From NCBI GenBank assembly GCA_008973525.1, contig WACJ01000045.1:806001-870000 (forward strand): DNA of 64,000 nucleotides. Direction: 5' to 3'. The notes beneath the pieces were generated by a model that was given only the letters and a program-made list of their open reading frames with translations, searched no databases and was not told the DNA's origin. Below are positions 11,648 to 21,319 of the stretch, piece after piece. The translations under genes were made by a program, and so were the position numbers. Each line of letters opens with the position of its first letter. Within the stretch, counting starts at the first letter, position 1. The stretch is from Stenopsyche tienmushanensis. Lineage: Eukaryota; Arthropoda; Insecta; Trichoptera; Stenopsychidae.

Positions 11648-12206
11648 AAGACACTTAAACCTTTTTTGTGCGGTAGATATGTTCCGCGGAAAATCGCACA
11701 AAAAAAGCTATGACTTACATAGAAAAAATTAAGATGCGTTCCATGGATTTTGAAAACTGCATAACTTTGAAATAACTATACAAAATATATCCAAAGTCGC
11801 ATAAAAAAAGTTAATAAAAAAAAAAACAGGAAAACAATAGCATCGATATAATTCATAATTAGTAAAAATGTCACTATAGTCCCTGACACAAAAAAATGAA
11901 TTTTGACATATATCTGGTAGGAAAAATAGAGGATTATATAGAAAAGATTCGTACTCAGTTTGGAGTAAATTAAATTATATGATGTCAACCGTGTCAACGA
12001 AATAATAATTTTCAAAAATCTAAACCAGAATATAATTCCCAAAATATAATTTTTTTCCAAATTTTGGTTAGTGCCGATAATTTATTTTCTATTTTATGCA
12101 AAATATCTCGATACATACGCTTTATAAAATTAAAAAAATGCTTTAAAAAATCCGCATAACTTCGAAATCGCATAAAAAAAATCGCACAAAAAAGTTTGAG
12201 TGTATA
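11648..12206. mobile_element. Inverted-repeat element, possibly a MITE
   Basis: The left end reads ACACTTAAACCTTTTTTGTGCG. The right end is its approximate inverse, CGCACAAAAAAGTTTGAGTGT. Sub-terminal GCATAACTTTGAAAT and GCATAACTTCGAAAT also repeat. The target duplication is not clear (TA at the right only). The interior is AT-rich without a transposase. Confidence 0.4.
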
Positions 12207-13084
12207 TACGAATATAACGCGTATGTTTAAGTCAATTTAAAATCACTAATCAAAGGCTTAATTATGATCTTAACCAAAGATTTGAAGGCATTCCTCATTT
12301 GGTTATCCCCGATTGGGTATTAGATCCTTTCGCAAATAAAGTATCAAACTTCAGAATTATCTACAAACGAGGGGATGAAACCAATCAAAGGATTTCGCCA
12401 TTTTTTTTGTTGTTATAAAAATGCATTATACGGGTCAATGCTGTAAGAAAAGTTTCATTGTATGTTTGGCTACCACTGGGCTAGATCAATCTTGGGGGTT
12501 TCCCGCATCTTTTGAGCAGCCCAAAGACGAGGTAAAATATTTAAATAACAGTGATCAATCACTGTCTATTGAATGTTAATTTATTTCATTCATAGGGCGT
12601 ATTCATTATGTGGCATAAAAGTGTGTATTGCGTTTTAGTTATCTTTTCACACGTTGGATATACAGAGAGATAAAGGGGCGCAACATTTCCCTACTATCCA
12701 CTTATCTTGCTGAAGAATGTTTATCTAGCAAAATCGATTCTGAGAGCATAACAAAAAGCCTCCCTGCTATTGACATCGGGGAAATTTATTACAGACATCA
12801 GGTACAGGGAGTATCTGATTTCACATTCAGGCGACATTTATTGTTCCATGCCAGAGTTTGCACGGATAAACATATTATTTTGGTAGAGAAACAACTATTT
12901 ACAACTCGGCTTTTTAGTTCGTCTATAAAAATCGTTTTTATTTTTATATGGCATGTTATTATATGTAGCATGCGTTGCAGAGAAAACGCATTTATACAGT
13001 TACGTGGTTTATTGCTACAGGCTACGTGTAGCGCAGGCTGAAGTGATAAACCATATCTACCCCATCCTCGTAGCCCCCGCTTAA
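12207..13084. other. Unassigned, with two open frames
   Basis: The frame at 12628-13041 (137 codons) is the second longest in the window but shows no motif and an AT-driven composition. A shorter open frame, 12379-12579, contains ATTGLDQSWGFPASFEQPKD followed by GAGGTAAAA, which could be a splice donor. It is richer in GC than its surroundings, but there is no clear acceptor. Confidence 0.3.
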
Positions 13085-13262
13085 CTTCAACAAATTCGCA
13101 AGACAAATTCAGCACACAAATAATGGTTATGCTAAAACCTTCACTAATGTGCACATAACAATTCCACAAAGTTTCATTGCAATCGGATGAATAGTATAGG
13201 ATCGTATACAATACATACAGACGACAAACATCCATTTTTTTAAAAATATATATATACAAATG
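13085..13262 (-). repeat. Family H, Helitron-type 5' end (H2 subtype)
   Basis: On the minus strand it reads TTTTTAAAAAAATGGATG, then CTATACTATTCATCCGATTG and CAATGAAACTTTGTGG. It aligns with 45510-45700 and 30554-30740. No helicase or 3' CTAG end is attached. Confidence 0.5.
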
Positions 13263-14059
13263 GAAAATTGCTTGGAAAAATCACTAGACCAATAGCTTGC
13301 CTATTTTATTATATATTACACAAACACATAGTTTCTCCGTTTAGACAAAGAAAAATCCGTTAACAAATGGTAAAAAGCAATGCATAAAATCGACTTTTCC
13401 TATGAGTTAAGAAGTAGATTATGTTCAATTAAAATCAACTTCATTGACACTGTACGGTTGTCAGGTTCGTCGGTCCAGGCAGCTTCCGGCACGGCAGCTG
13501 CAGATCATCGAGGTCTATTGACAGTTGTGGAGACGGATTAAGATCAATTTGAGACTAAGTGGTTCCATTGTATGGTTCAATTGGTGGAATAAACCTCAAC
13601 AGTGATAACGATCGTGCCGACGATACACGTACCCTACATCTGAATTATTTGCTCCGTCGAATATTGAGCCATCGCCTGACAATAGATAATCATGAACACA
13701 ATGATTTTTTCTCGCGATTCGCACAATCGCCACGTTGTCTATTAGCCACCACTTTAGATGCCATCGTTTGTCTTGTCGATTCACCGAGTGTATCTGTTGG
13801 TGCTTGGCTAAATCGCTCATCATGGCCTTTAAAACGAATGGCTTTCAAATTAAAAATAATTTTATTGTGGCATCAAAATGGCAGATCTGCAATATATTCA
13901 TCGCGATTTACACATTTCGCTGATTTGCAAAATGGCTGATACAGTGCAGAGGCTTAAAAACATTACACAGGACCATCTATGAACGACTAGATGAAATTGA
14001 ACGTTAAAAAGTGTGAACAACATAAAGTCGAAAAAGATCAATTAAATAATAACACGTGG
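13263..14059. other. Unassigned
   Basis: Open frames of 126 codons (plus, 13559-13939) and 75 codons (minus, 13596-13823) overlap head-on. Neither has a motif I recognise, so at most one could be real. No repeat partner was seen in the window. Confidence 0.4.
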
Positions 14060-14185
14060 AGAGGCATTGAATGTTTGTTTGTTCGTATTTAATACGCTTC
14101 CATACCGTTCATCCGATTGCAATAAAACTTTGTCAACTTACTGTTTACAGTTGCGAGAATAACATAGACATAGTAAATATATTGT
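14060..14185 (+). repeat. Family H, Helitron-type 5' end (H1 subtype)
   Basis: GTTTGTTTGTTCGTATTTAA, CATACCGTTCATCCGATTGC and AAACTTTGTCAACTTACTG match 26570-26700 and the 5' region of the Helitron at 52532. No coding part. Confidence 0.55.
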
Positions 14186-14249
14186 ATGGATGTTGACGCA
14201 TATTGGTCTGGTGGAATGAAGTTTGGGCTGCGGAGACGGGGAGAAAAAG

Positions 14250-14676
14250 GATGCGCGAGCAATACGATGGTTAAGCCCATCGTAATCCCATCGACAGAGT
14301 GAGCATCGTAAGAATACGGTAATATGTAAAATCCCACCAAGTGCAAGCGGGTCGATAGTATTCACCTGCTGAGTTTTCCTTGAGGGTACACATGGTACAC
14401 ACGGGCGAAGGTACACATGGGCTGGAATTAAATTTTCAACCAATAAGCAGACGCAGGAAGATTTTCTGTAATGGGCGAAGGAGCTGGCGAGGGAATTCTT
14501 CGAAGAGGACATGAAGAAATTTGTGCCACGGCACACTGCATGCATTGAATGGGATGGCGATCAAGTAGAAACATAGTCAACAAGTGTAATCAACAATATC
14601 CTGTATTTTTTTTCAAATACACGTTTTCCTGAAAAAATATAAAAATCTAGTACACTTACTTTCTGAATATACCTTA
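14250..14676 (+). pseudogene. Ma6 mariner 3' remnant
   Basis: The plus frame reads WAKELAREFFEEDMKKFVPR and then CIEWDGDQVET-stop, which fits the mariner C-terminus (xxCIxxxGDYVEK). The 3' terminal repeat TAGTACACTTACTTTCTGAA lies at 14648-14667 and matches the right end of the complete copy at 49590-49998. GACAGAGTGAGCATC at 14283 is also shared with 49694. The 5' end is missing; family H abuts it. Confidence 0.7.
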
Positions 14677-15285
14677 TGTATTGTATGGTCTGGTCGGGTT
14701 ATCCCGGAGTAGCCACACAAAGAGTGTCTTCCATTGATCGTTTAGCCCCTACGTGCGGAGCGTCCAGGCGACTTCCCTATTGCTTCACGTCCTCCAGAGG
14801 AGGCGAGGTTTAAGCGGAAAAGACCAGCTTTAAACCATATGCACCCGAAGGTGTGATAGATGAGGAAGGACTAAGGTTATGCTAAATTTAATTCCGCGGG
14901 TTCACTGCCACCATGAGTCCAACCTCAGTTTGAAAGGGGCTGCCGAACAGCCTAAAACCGTTCTCTTCTGTTTGCCTAGGGCGTTGAGGATAGTGATGAG
15001 CCTTTGATACAGTCTCCACCAACTACTGTAATCGTCTGTTGCACACACCTCTTTATAGGTATGCAGCACAGTTGGGTGACCTGCTCACCCAACTCATCTT
15101 AGCTGGACTATTCTAGCTACATTTGATTTGATACCAACGAGGTTACTTTGGCACACCTTTACTCCACATTATTACCCCAAAGGCTCAACCTGTTGTCCAC
15201 GGGCGTTGAGTAAGCTCCCCCCATGGGGTTTTATGAGTGGGCATCAGTAGAGTCCAACACCCATCCGGATGACATAGACAACAGT
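14677..15285 (+). repeat. Family C, near-complete copy
   Basis: Runs from GGTCTGGTCGGGTTATCCCG through TTAGCCCCTACG, AAAGACCAGC, TATGCAGCACAGTTGGGTG, CATTATTACCCC and ATGGGGTTTTATGAGTGGG to CCAACACCCATCCGGATGAC. It starts directly after the Ma6 terminal repeat. This is the clearest plus-strand copy and sets the internal order. No reading frame over 60 codons. Confidence 0.65.
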
Positions 15286-16539
15286 CTCTTGTATAGATTA
15301 TCGCTTTGACTCATTTATTTATAAATATTGATATATACGGGACTAAAACGATCAATTTCCGGTGAGCATGACTTAATTAAGGGGAGAAAAACTGGATGAA
15401 ATGAGATCTACGTATTTAATCTGCCGCAGTCGTTAATAAAAGCAATCGTAAATCTAAAAGTTGGGGTCTAGTTGTGCCATGCGTCATAAAGTCATTCGTT
15501 GATTAATAGTTGCGCTTAAGATTTAATGAATCAGAATTTATGTACAAGAATGGGTTCATCTTGAGGGGGTGACCCACATATTGCAGAAAAAGAACAATCG
15601 ACGTGAAGAGTTTGCAAAAGTTGATCAGCGAAGAATCCATTGTTATGGTTGTGCTATGTATAACGTATATCGATTCGACGGAGCAGATTCTCATAGAAAG
15701 ATTAATAAACAGCGTGGTATGTGCTATTTTTGCTACAAATTACATGTGTATATTTGGTGGGAATATATTGGCAAGGTGAGACGTCAAATTTAATCTGGTT
15801 TTGCGATATTTCATTTTCCATCGACAGAACGTGTGAATTATTTATGAGTATAAAATTCTTTGAGAATCAAAGTGGAGGTTTAGGGCTTTGCTCACCTTAC
15901 TGGCCCGGCTACGATCTATTATTATTTTTGAATATATGAATTCGACATATAATCCAGACTGCCAAAGAATATCATGGAATTTTATCATATTTTTTCGGAC
16001 AGACGTAAACATAAATACAAGAAAAAATGGACAGACAGAAACGAGAAAAACAAAATCATATGTCATAGGTAAAAGTATACCTTGTCATCTATTAACATTG
16101 GACACAATTTGCTTATTTAGAAAGATACACAAATAACAAACACATGGAATTGGATAAATAATTTTCAAGCTGATTCATTTTTTGTGGTTCTATATTAGCT
16201 ATTAAATAAATGATTTTGACGTACTTATACAACAAATATACATTATAAAAGTTAAATTATAAAATTAGTTTTTCTGTTTTTGCACTTGCAAAAACTTAAA
16301 ATTATTGTATAAGATTTACAGTTACATCGATAATATAAAAACAGTAATGAATCAGTAATTCGAAGTTAATTTTGATATTATTATGTATATTAAATTAACA
16401 TATTTTACTATACAAAATCGTTGCAAAAAAATCATATTTACATATTTTTAAATATCGAATTAAATTTTTCATGTCGTATGTGTCGCTGGTTCGTTACATT
16501 TCAAATTTATTAAAATCGAGAGCTTCATAGAATAATTAT
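15286..16539. other. Unassigned AT-rich stretch
   Basis: Several overlapping frames of 60-82 codons, none with a motif. A short hairpin-like block GGGTTCATC...GGGGGTGACCC lies at 15551-15574. Confidence 0.45.
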
Positions 16540-16930
16540 AGATAATACACTTAATACGTTACGATACCTAATAAAAGACAGAGACGGGTGTCTTGCGTCT
16601 CATCATATAAATGTACATCGATAGGTAAGGTCGAGATGTAAAGGTATCCCTACACGTCTAAATATACATATTAATTTTCAATACTGTGCTTATTTCTAAT
16701 CATCACATCAATTATCATCAGATGACGATAAAAAAAATCAGTAAAACGCTTCAACAAATGCATTATTTTGTTGCTTCAACTGAAAACACATGTGTATTGT
16801 TTAGGTTTACGCGAAAAAATCAACGAATTTTGGGTGCTATCAACAGTGTAAAGGTTCATTTATTTATGTACAAGATTGACTCACGCTGCGTGGTCTTGTG
16901 AAAAAAATATATTTGTGTGGACATACGAAT
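16540..16930 (+). repeat. Family E, near-complete copy
   Basis: AGACAGAGACGGGTGTCTTG, AGATGTAAAGGTATCCCTAC, ACGTCTAAATA, TTATTTTGTTGCTTCAACTG, TGTATTGTTTAGG, GGGTGCTATCAACAGTG, TCACGCTGCGTGGTCTTGTG, in the family order. This and 44375-44700 are the best copies for a consensus. Confidence 0.65.
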
Positions 16931-17025
16931 GTAGCATCTATATTTATCTCAATTTAAAATTAATTCACTAATCCGGTGTTTCTTAAACGGGAGTCCGCGA
17001 AAATATAAAAAATATTTTTTATATA

Positions 17026-17992
17026 TTAGGTAAAGCGGAAAGAAATATCATTTTCTTGTTATTTGGAGAAGAAAAATATTTTAATAAAAGCTGTACAATA
17101 TTACCGAATTAAATCATTTCTATCGTTATTTATAATCGTCCTCCACATATTAGGTAGCTTATAATGCCACTTTCGTAAAATTCGGCCGGTTTTCTGCTAA
17201 AGTATGAATCCAAATGATTTTTGACTTGTTCCACAGGAGTCAATTTTTTATCGCGAAGCGAATGTTCTAATGACTTGAAAAGATGATAGTCTAAAGGTGC
17301 AATTTCAGGAGAATATGGTGGATGTTGCAGCACTTCCAAATCCAGCTCCCTTATTTTGTTCTGCGTGATCTTGCATTATCATGCTGTAATATTTTTCTTT
17401 GATTGTTAACTAGCACTGATCGCTTTTTGAGCACAGTATAACTCTGCTGTGACAGTTTGGCCAGGTTTTAATAATTCGTAATGAATTACGCCAAAAAAAT
17501 CCCACCAAACACAAAGAATGACATTTTTCAAGAATAATGACGGTTGAGGGGTAGAAAGAGTCTTTTTAAATGGTCTTTTACTGTCGACCAGGGACAGCCG
17601 ATGTCTAGCGATAATTCCTTTTATTGTTTTTCGAGGATTTTTAGTTTATTTTTCAAATCTCTGTCACCACTTTTGTATTTTTTGAACTATCTATGACATT
17701 TTAGAATATTCGATATGTTGCCATATGTATCACAGATGATCTGGGTAGCTTCTTTTGCTTTTAATACTTTATCGAATAAAAACAGTAAACAAGATCGCAA
17801 ATGGGTCTCATCGATTTCTGGCTTGGACATTTTCACTATGGCTAAAAAAATATAAAAATATTCGAAAAAGTAAGAGAAACAACAGAGCTTCAAAATGGCA
17901 TCAAACTTGACGTATTCACTCGACAGCAACCCGAAGCAAACCGACGGCAAAGACGCATCCAAAAAAATGACATTTCTTTCCGCTTTATCTAA
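17026..17992 (-). pseudogene. Ma2 mariner element, 967 bp, internally deleted
   Basis: Terminal inverted repeats of about 32 bp begin TTAGGTAAAGCGGAAAGAAA on the left and TTAGATAAAGCGGAAAGAAA on the right (complement), with about 29 of 32 positions equal. TA flanks both ends (17024-17025 and 17993-17994). On the minus strand the protein starts MSKPEIDETHLRSCLLFLFD and has KAKEATQIICDTYG, the first helix-turn-helix. Later come ILCVWWDFFGVIHYELLKPG (catalytic core), QHDNARS (second catalytic Asp) and YSPEIAPLDYHLF (third), then a readable C-terminal tail (17130-17339). The segment with the first catalytic Asp (GDE-W) is deleted, and several frameshifts are present. A full mariner is about 1.3 kb. 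Confidence 0.92.
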
Positions 17993-18059
17993 TAAATTTG
18001 AACAAGATATTTTCAAATGGAAAATAATGAGTAGTTTAAAATACGAAAAAATAATTATT

Positions 18060-18250
18060 TTCCATCAGTAATTAGAAGCGGTGAGTGGCCACTCAACAGG
18101 CAGTACCTGTTTAGGTCATAATTTATCAGCGTATATGAGATGCGAGATACTCTCTCCGTCTCTGTCTCCGCTTCAGCACTCAATATGCTCTTTCTGTATC
18201 ACCTATTGATTAGTAATCACGCATATATGCGCAATCTGTTCTAAAAAAAG
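18060..18250 (-). repeat. Family E, 5' part, minus strand
   Basis: Carries CTCTCTCCGTCTCTGTCTCC and GATTAGTAATCACGCATATA followed by TGCGCAATCTG, the inverse of the E start at 11354. The remainder is absent. Confidence 0.5.
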
Positions 18251-19246
18251 TCTTCACCGCTCGTCTGTAATATTTTAAATTTTAGATTTGACTTCAAGAA
18301 AGTTTCTATTCGTTTCGGATCGCCATTCTGTATATCGCGATGCTGTCAATGAAATGATTAATGGCAGGATACAAAAACGTTTTGATCAAGTTCACATGTT
18401 CGAGCTCGCAAACAATAGCCGATTGGGATTTGTCAAAGCCAAATATAAGTTTGAGTTATATTTTCCTTGTTTCCTAAGAACCAACCCAATATTCCAACGC
18501 TCGGTCATAAAATTGACTGGAGGGCATTGCAAATATTTGTTTAAAAAAAGGAATTAATTAAATGTAATGAGTTTTAGGGCACGAAGCCAAACTAGCAACA
18601 TCAATCTAATTTTATTAGTTTTCCGGGTGGGTTTTTCAAATGTCTCTTTTTTATTTGCGCGCAGATTTCTTTCTTTTCCGAATTAAAACGGTATTTCCGT
18701 TTCGCCTGTCTTGTTTTAAGCATCAAAGTTTTTTTCATTAATTGTGAAAAAGCAAGGCATTTCGGGAAGATTTTCTCATTTATTTTCTGCGTGTGTTTGG
18801 GTTAAGGGTTTCCATTCGTTATTAACTGTTCTAAAGTAATTTGCACGAGAAGCATCGCTATTAATTTTATTTTGGTGGAGTTGGGTTTTAACATTTCGAC
18901 GTCTGCGTTGCTGAAAAATATACATGGAACTTGGATTTTTAAATAAAGTAAGTTTGGAATTTTCAGACTTTAATCCTGAATTTGACACGTTATCATCTGA
19001 AAAATTCTGAATTTATGTCTGATTTGTTGCAAACAATAAACATGCAAATAATATAATCCCAATTTTAGGCAAATCCACTTGAATTATAGGGCTGTTTTCT
19101 AAAAAAAATCCGATTTAAAATGACGCTGAATCACAAAAGAAATAATCTAATTCGATTGTTTGATTAGGGTAGTAAGCACCCTACGCCAAAGTGTTCCATT
19201 GACCATTTTGTTTGGACTATGTGGATTAAATTTTCTCTATACTATA
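18251..19246. other. Unassigned
   Basis: The 89-codon plus frame at 18288-18557 (starts MTSRKFLFVSDRHSVYRDAV) is unrecognised and has no repeat partner here. Nothing else stands out. Confidence 0.4.
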
Positions 19247-19312
19247 ACAGCCAACCCTTCCAGAGCTATAGGACAAATTCTATGGAAGTGGACGCTGTAA
19301 GAGGGTTGACTA
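19247..19312. mobile_element. Family P, 66-bp mini copy
   Basis: ACAGCCAACCCTTCCAGAGC at the left and GGACGCTGTAAGAGGGTTGAC at the right form the two P ends with almost no interior. TA-rich flanks on both sides. This is one of the smallest two-ended P copies in the window. Confidence 0.55.
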
Positions 19313-19889
19313 TACTACGAAAATTGTCATAGTCAAAAGAAATGTATTGAGGCTAAATTTTTAAACAGATATAAGGAACAAAACAAAAACTAAAAAATAA
19401 TTTGGAGTAGAAGGATGAGGATTAAAGGGACTGGCATATTAAATAACAGGAAGCTTCACATACTGTCATCATAATCAAAATACTACCAAAAAGCTTATAT
19501 ATTGCCAGAATGTTAATATATAGCATTGTTTATAACTGTAGTAAATAATTTCTATCACTAAGCTATTATTTACGAGACAAAACATCAATCAAAATGATTT
19601 TTTATTGAACTATTAATCATTTTTATAGTACCAACAGCATCATAAATTGTAATATTGGCTATCCGTATATATCCAGGCGATTTGGATATCGGACTAATAA
19701 CTCATCTAGTATTATTTTGGTTTCAATTCAACAAGTTTTCACTTAACTAGATAAAAAAATACTGATAATTTTGAGCAGCGAGTGATCATAAATAAGTGAG
19801 GACTTGCGCGGATCAGAACGAGAATCATATGACGAGCTGGAATTTCAATTAAAGATCAATCGTGATTGAAAAACGTTCTTTGCAATATA
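19313..19889. other. Unassigned AT-rich stretch
   Basis: Nothing recognised. Confidence 0.5.
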
Positions 19890-20005
19890 CAGTCAACCCT
19901 TCTATAGCATCAAGATAGGGACCACACTATAGAAACAAAACGCTATAGAAAAAATACAATAACCTAATATGCATACACTTAGCCGTGAGGTAGATGTTAG
20001 GCATG
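19890..20005 (+). mobile_element. Family P, left half
   Basis: Starts CAGTCAACCCTTCTATAGC directly after TA, followed by AGATAGGGACCACACTATAG and AACAAAACGCTATAGAAA. The right end is missing; a MITE begins at 20008, so the P copy may have been broken at or after that insertion. Confidence 0.6.
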
Positions 20006-20007
20006 TA

Positions 20008-20148
20008 AGGTGTATCCCAAAAGTCATGAAATGCATTTTTTCTTACACCCCTATTGGTCGTAACGTAATTTTCCACGTCTACACATTTATTGTATTATCA
20101 ATAAATCTTTAAAAAAAATATATTTCATGACTTTTGGGATACACCTCG
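20008..20148. mobile_element. 141-bp MITE with 25-bp perfect terminal inverted repeat
   Basis: AGGTGTATCCCAAAAGTCAT plus GAAAT at 20008-20032 is matched exactly in inverse at 20122-20146. TA lies at 20006-20007 and 20149-20150; the right end has two extra bases (CG) before TA. The TA duplication and the repeat sequence fit a Tc1/mariner-type non-autonomous element. The 89-bp interior is AT-rich with no coding content. A perfect 25-bp repeat suggests a younger insertion than its neighbours. Confidence 0.75.
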
Positions 20149-20213
20149 TATGCACCAAAAACACCAAAAATGAAGTAGCCAATTTTAATAAATACGCATG
20201 GGGCATTTTTGTG

Positions 20214-20266
20214 CCTGTAGGTAGTCCCGCGGTTAACTCGATCGTCTTGGGTTCGAATCCTACAGG
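20214..20266 (+). ncRNA. tRNA-like A/B box pair, possible SINE head remnant
   Basis: GGTTCGAATCC (20250-20260) is a perfect Pol III B box. TAGTCCCGCGGTTAACTCG (20222-20240) resembles a D arm and A box, with one A-box position off. The outer CCTGTAG (20214-20220) and CTACAGG (20260-20266) are complementary. The spacing leaves no room for an anticodon arm, and the acceptor strands do not pair in register, so this is not a working tRNA. A tRNA-derived SINE head or a decayed tRNA are the likely options. Confidence 0.35.
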
Positions 20267-20499
20267 AGGTGTGACTGGTGACCACATTTTTAAAAACATA
20301 TAAACGCCATGAAAAATCATATCAAAATAAATGAATAAAATATTCCGAAACTAGATCTCGGTAATTTAAGGGTCTGAAGGATTTATTGGTTTTGCAAAGC
20401 TAACTTTCATAAAAATATAATTTTTCATTGTCAAAATACTATTGAAGCTAATATAGATTATTTTTTATTGAATTCAATATACTCTGTAAACCTTGTAGC

Positions 20500-20735
20500 A
20501 TTTTATGCACGTCTAATGAGGAGATTAGTGATTAAGAGATAGAGACAGTCTTGCGTCTCATCATACACTCGTACATCGATGGCAAAGTCGTGCTGTAAAG
20601 GTACCCCTACACATTTAAGTTTGTCATTTTTTCAAACTCTTTTTAGATCTTTTTAGATCATTGGTGATCTTCTTTGAATCATAATAAATAGCAGAAATCC
20701 ACGTTAATCAATCATATATATATTCAACAAATGCA
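20500..20735 (+). repeat. Family E, 5' and middle part
   Basis: GAGGAGATTAGTGATTAAGAG, ACAGTCTTGCGTCTCATCATA, GTCGTGCTGTAAAGGTACCC and CTACACATTTAAG, as in other E copies, ending near TCAACAAATGCATTGTTTTG, which is shared with 16753. Confidence 0.6.
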
Positions 20736-20741
20736 TTGTTT

Positions 20742-20795
20742 TGCAGAGCCGTAACGAGAGTATTAAGCGCCCATGGCAGGTGTCTAACTTGCGTC
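20742..20795 (-). repeat. Family D LINE 3' tail fragment
   Basis: GCAGAGCCGTAACGAGAGTAT followed by AAGCGCCCATGGCAGGTG is the inverse of the D tail seen at 44934 and 45220 and matches 25698 and 36560. No coding part. Confidence 0.45.
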
Positions 20796-20984
20796 CCCCC
20801 TCCCAAGAAATCTAGTGTAATACTTTGATAGAAAGTATCTACCTTATAAAGTTTAAGTTTTATGGGGGGAAAATGGGTATCGTTAAGTGATGCAATTCTT
20901 TTATTTGAAAGGTCTGTGGGGAAAAGGAGTGTTTGGCGATGTTTCACAGCAATAAAGCCGAGTTTTTCGGAATTCCGAAATTCC

Positions 20985-21295
20985 ACATAAAAGACGCACA
21001 TATGCGTAAGTAGACGGGAATGTGTTGATGGATGGATGACGATGGATGGAGGTGGTCGGGCGTCGAACAAAAATAATCTTTTCTCTAGGTAACTTTTTAT
21101 TCAGTACGAGAGAAAGAGTGATCTGGCTGCGAGAAGGACGTATTCCCGCAGCCAAGGCCAACCACCGACCCTTTTCGACTCTTGCCTACTGCACGTCACC
21201 ACTCAACCGGCAATGGTGCTCACGCAAAAAGCAATCGATCGGTAATTGTAGATGCAAGGTGCAACAGCGTTATTGCATGGGGATAATAGACATAA
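20985..21295 (-). mobile_element. Family A LTR-like repeat with internal deletion
   Basis: GGGCGTCGAACAAAAATAATC, TTTTTATTCAGTACGAGAG, GGCTGCGAGAAGGACGTATT and GGTGCTCACGCAAAAAGCAATC follow minus-strand A. Near 21260 it jumps to the far 5' part (GCGTTATTGCATGGGGATAA), so about 100 bp of A is missing. Confidence 0.5.
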
Positions 21296-21319
21296 ATACG
21301 TCCAAGATTACTGACACAG

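Noticed and set aside
12628..13041. 137-codon plus-strand open frame
   Set aside because: No motif, AT-driven composition, overlaps a minus frame of similar length and an H repeat on the minus strand nearby. Treated as chance.
13559..13939. 126-codon plus-strand open frame
   Set aside because: Opposed by a minus frame over the same DNA. No domain recognised and no splice or promoter signal.
20214..20266. Functional tRNA gene
   Set aside because: B box is perfect, but the spacing leaves no anticodon arm and the acceptor strands do not pair. Kept only as a tRNA-like remnant.
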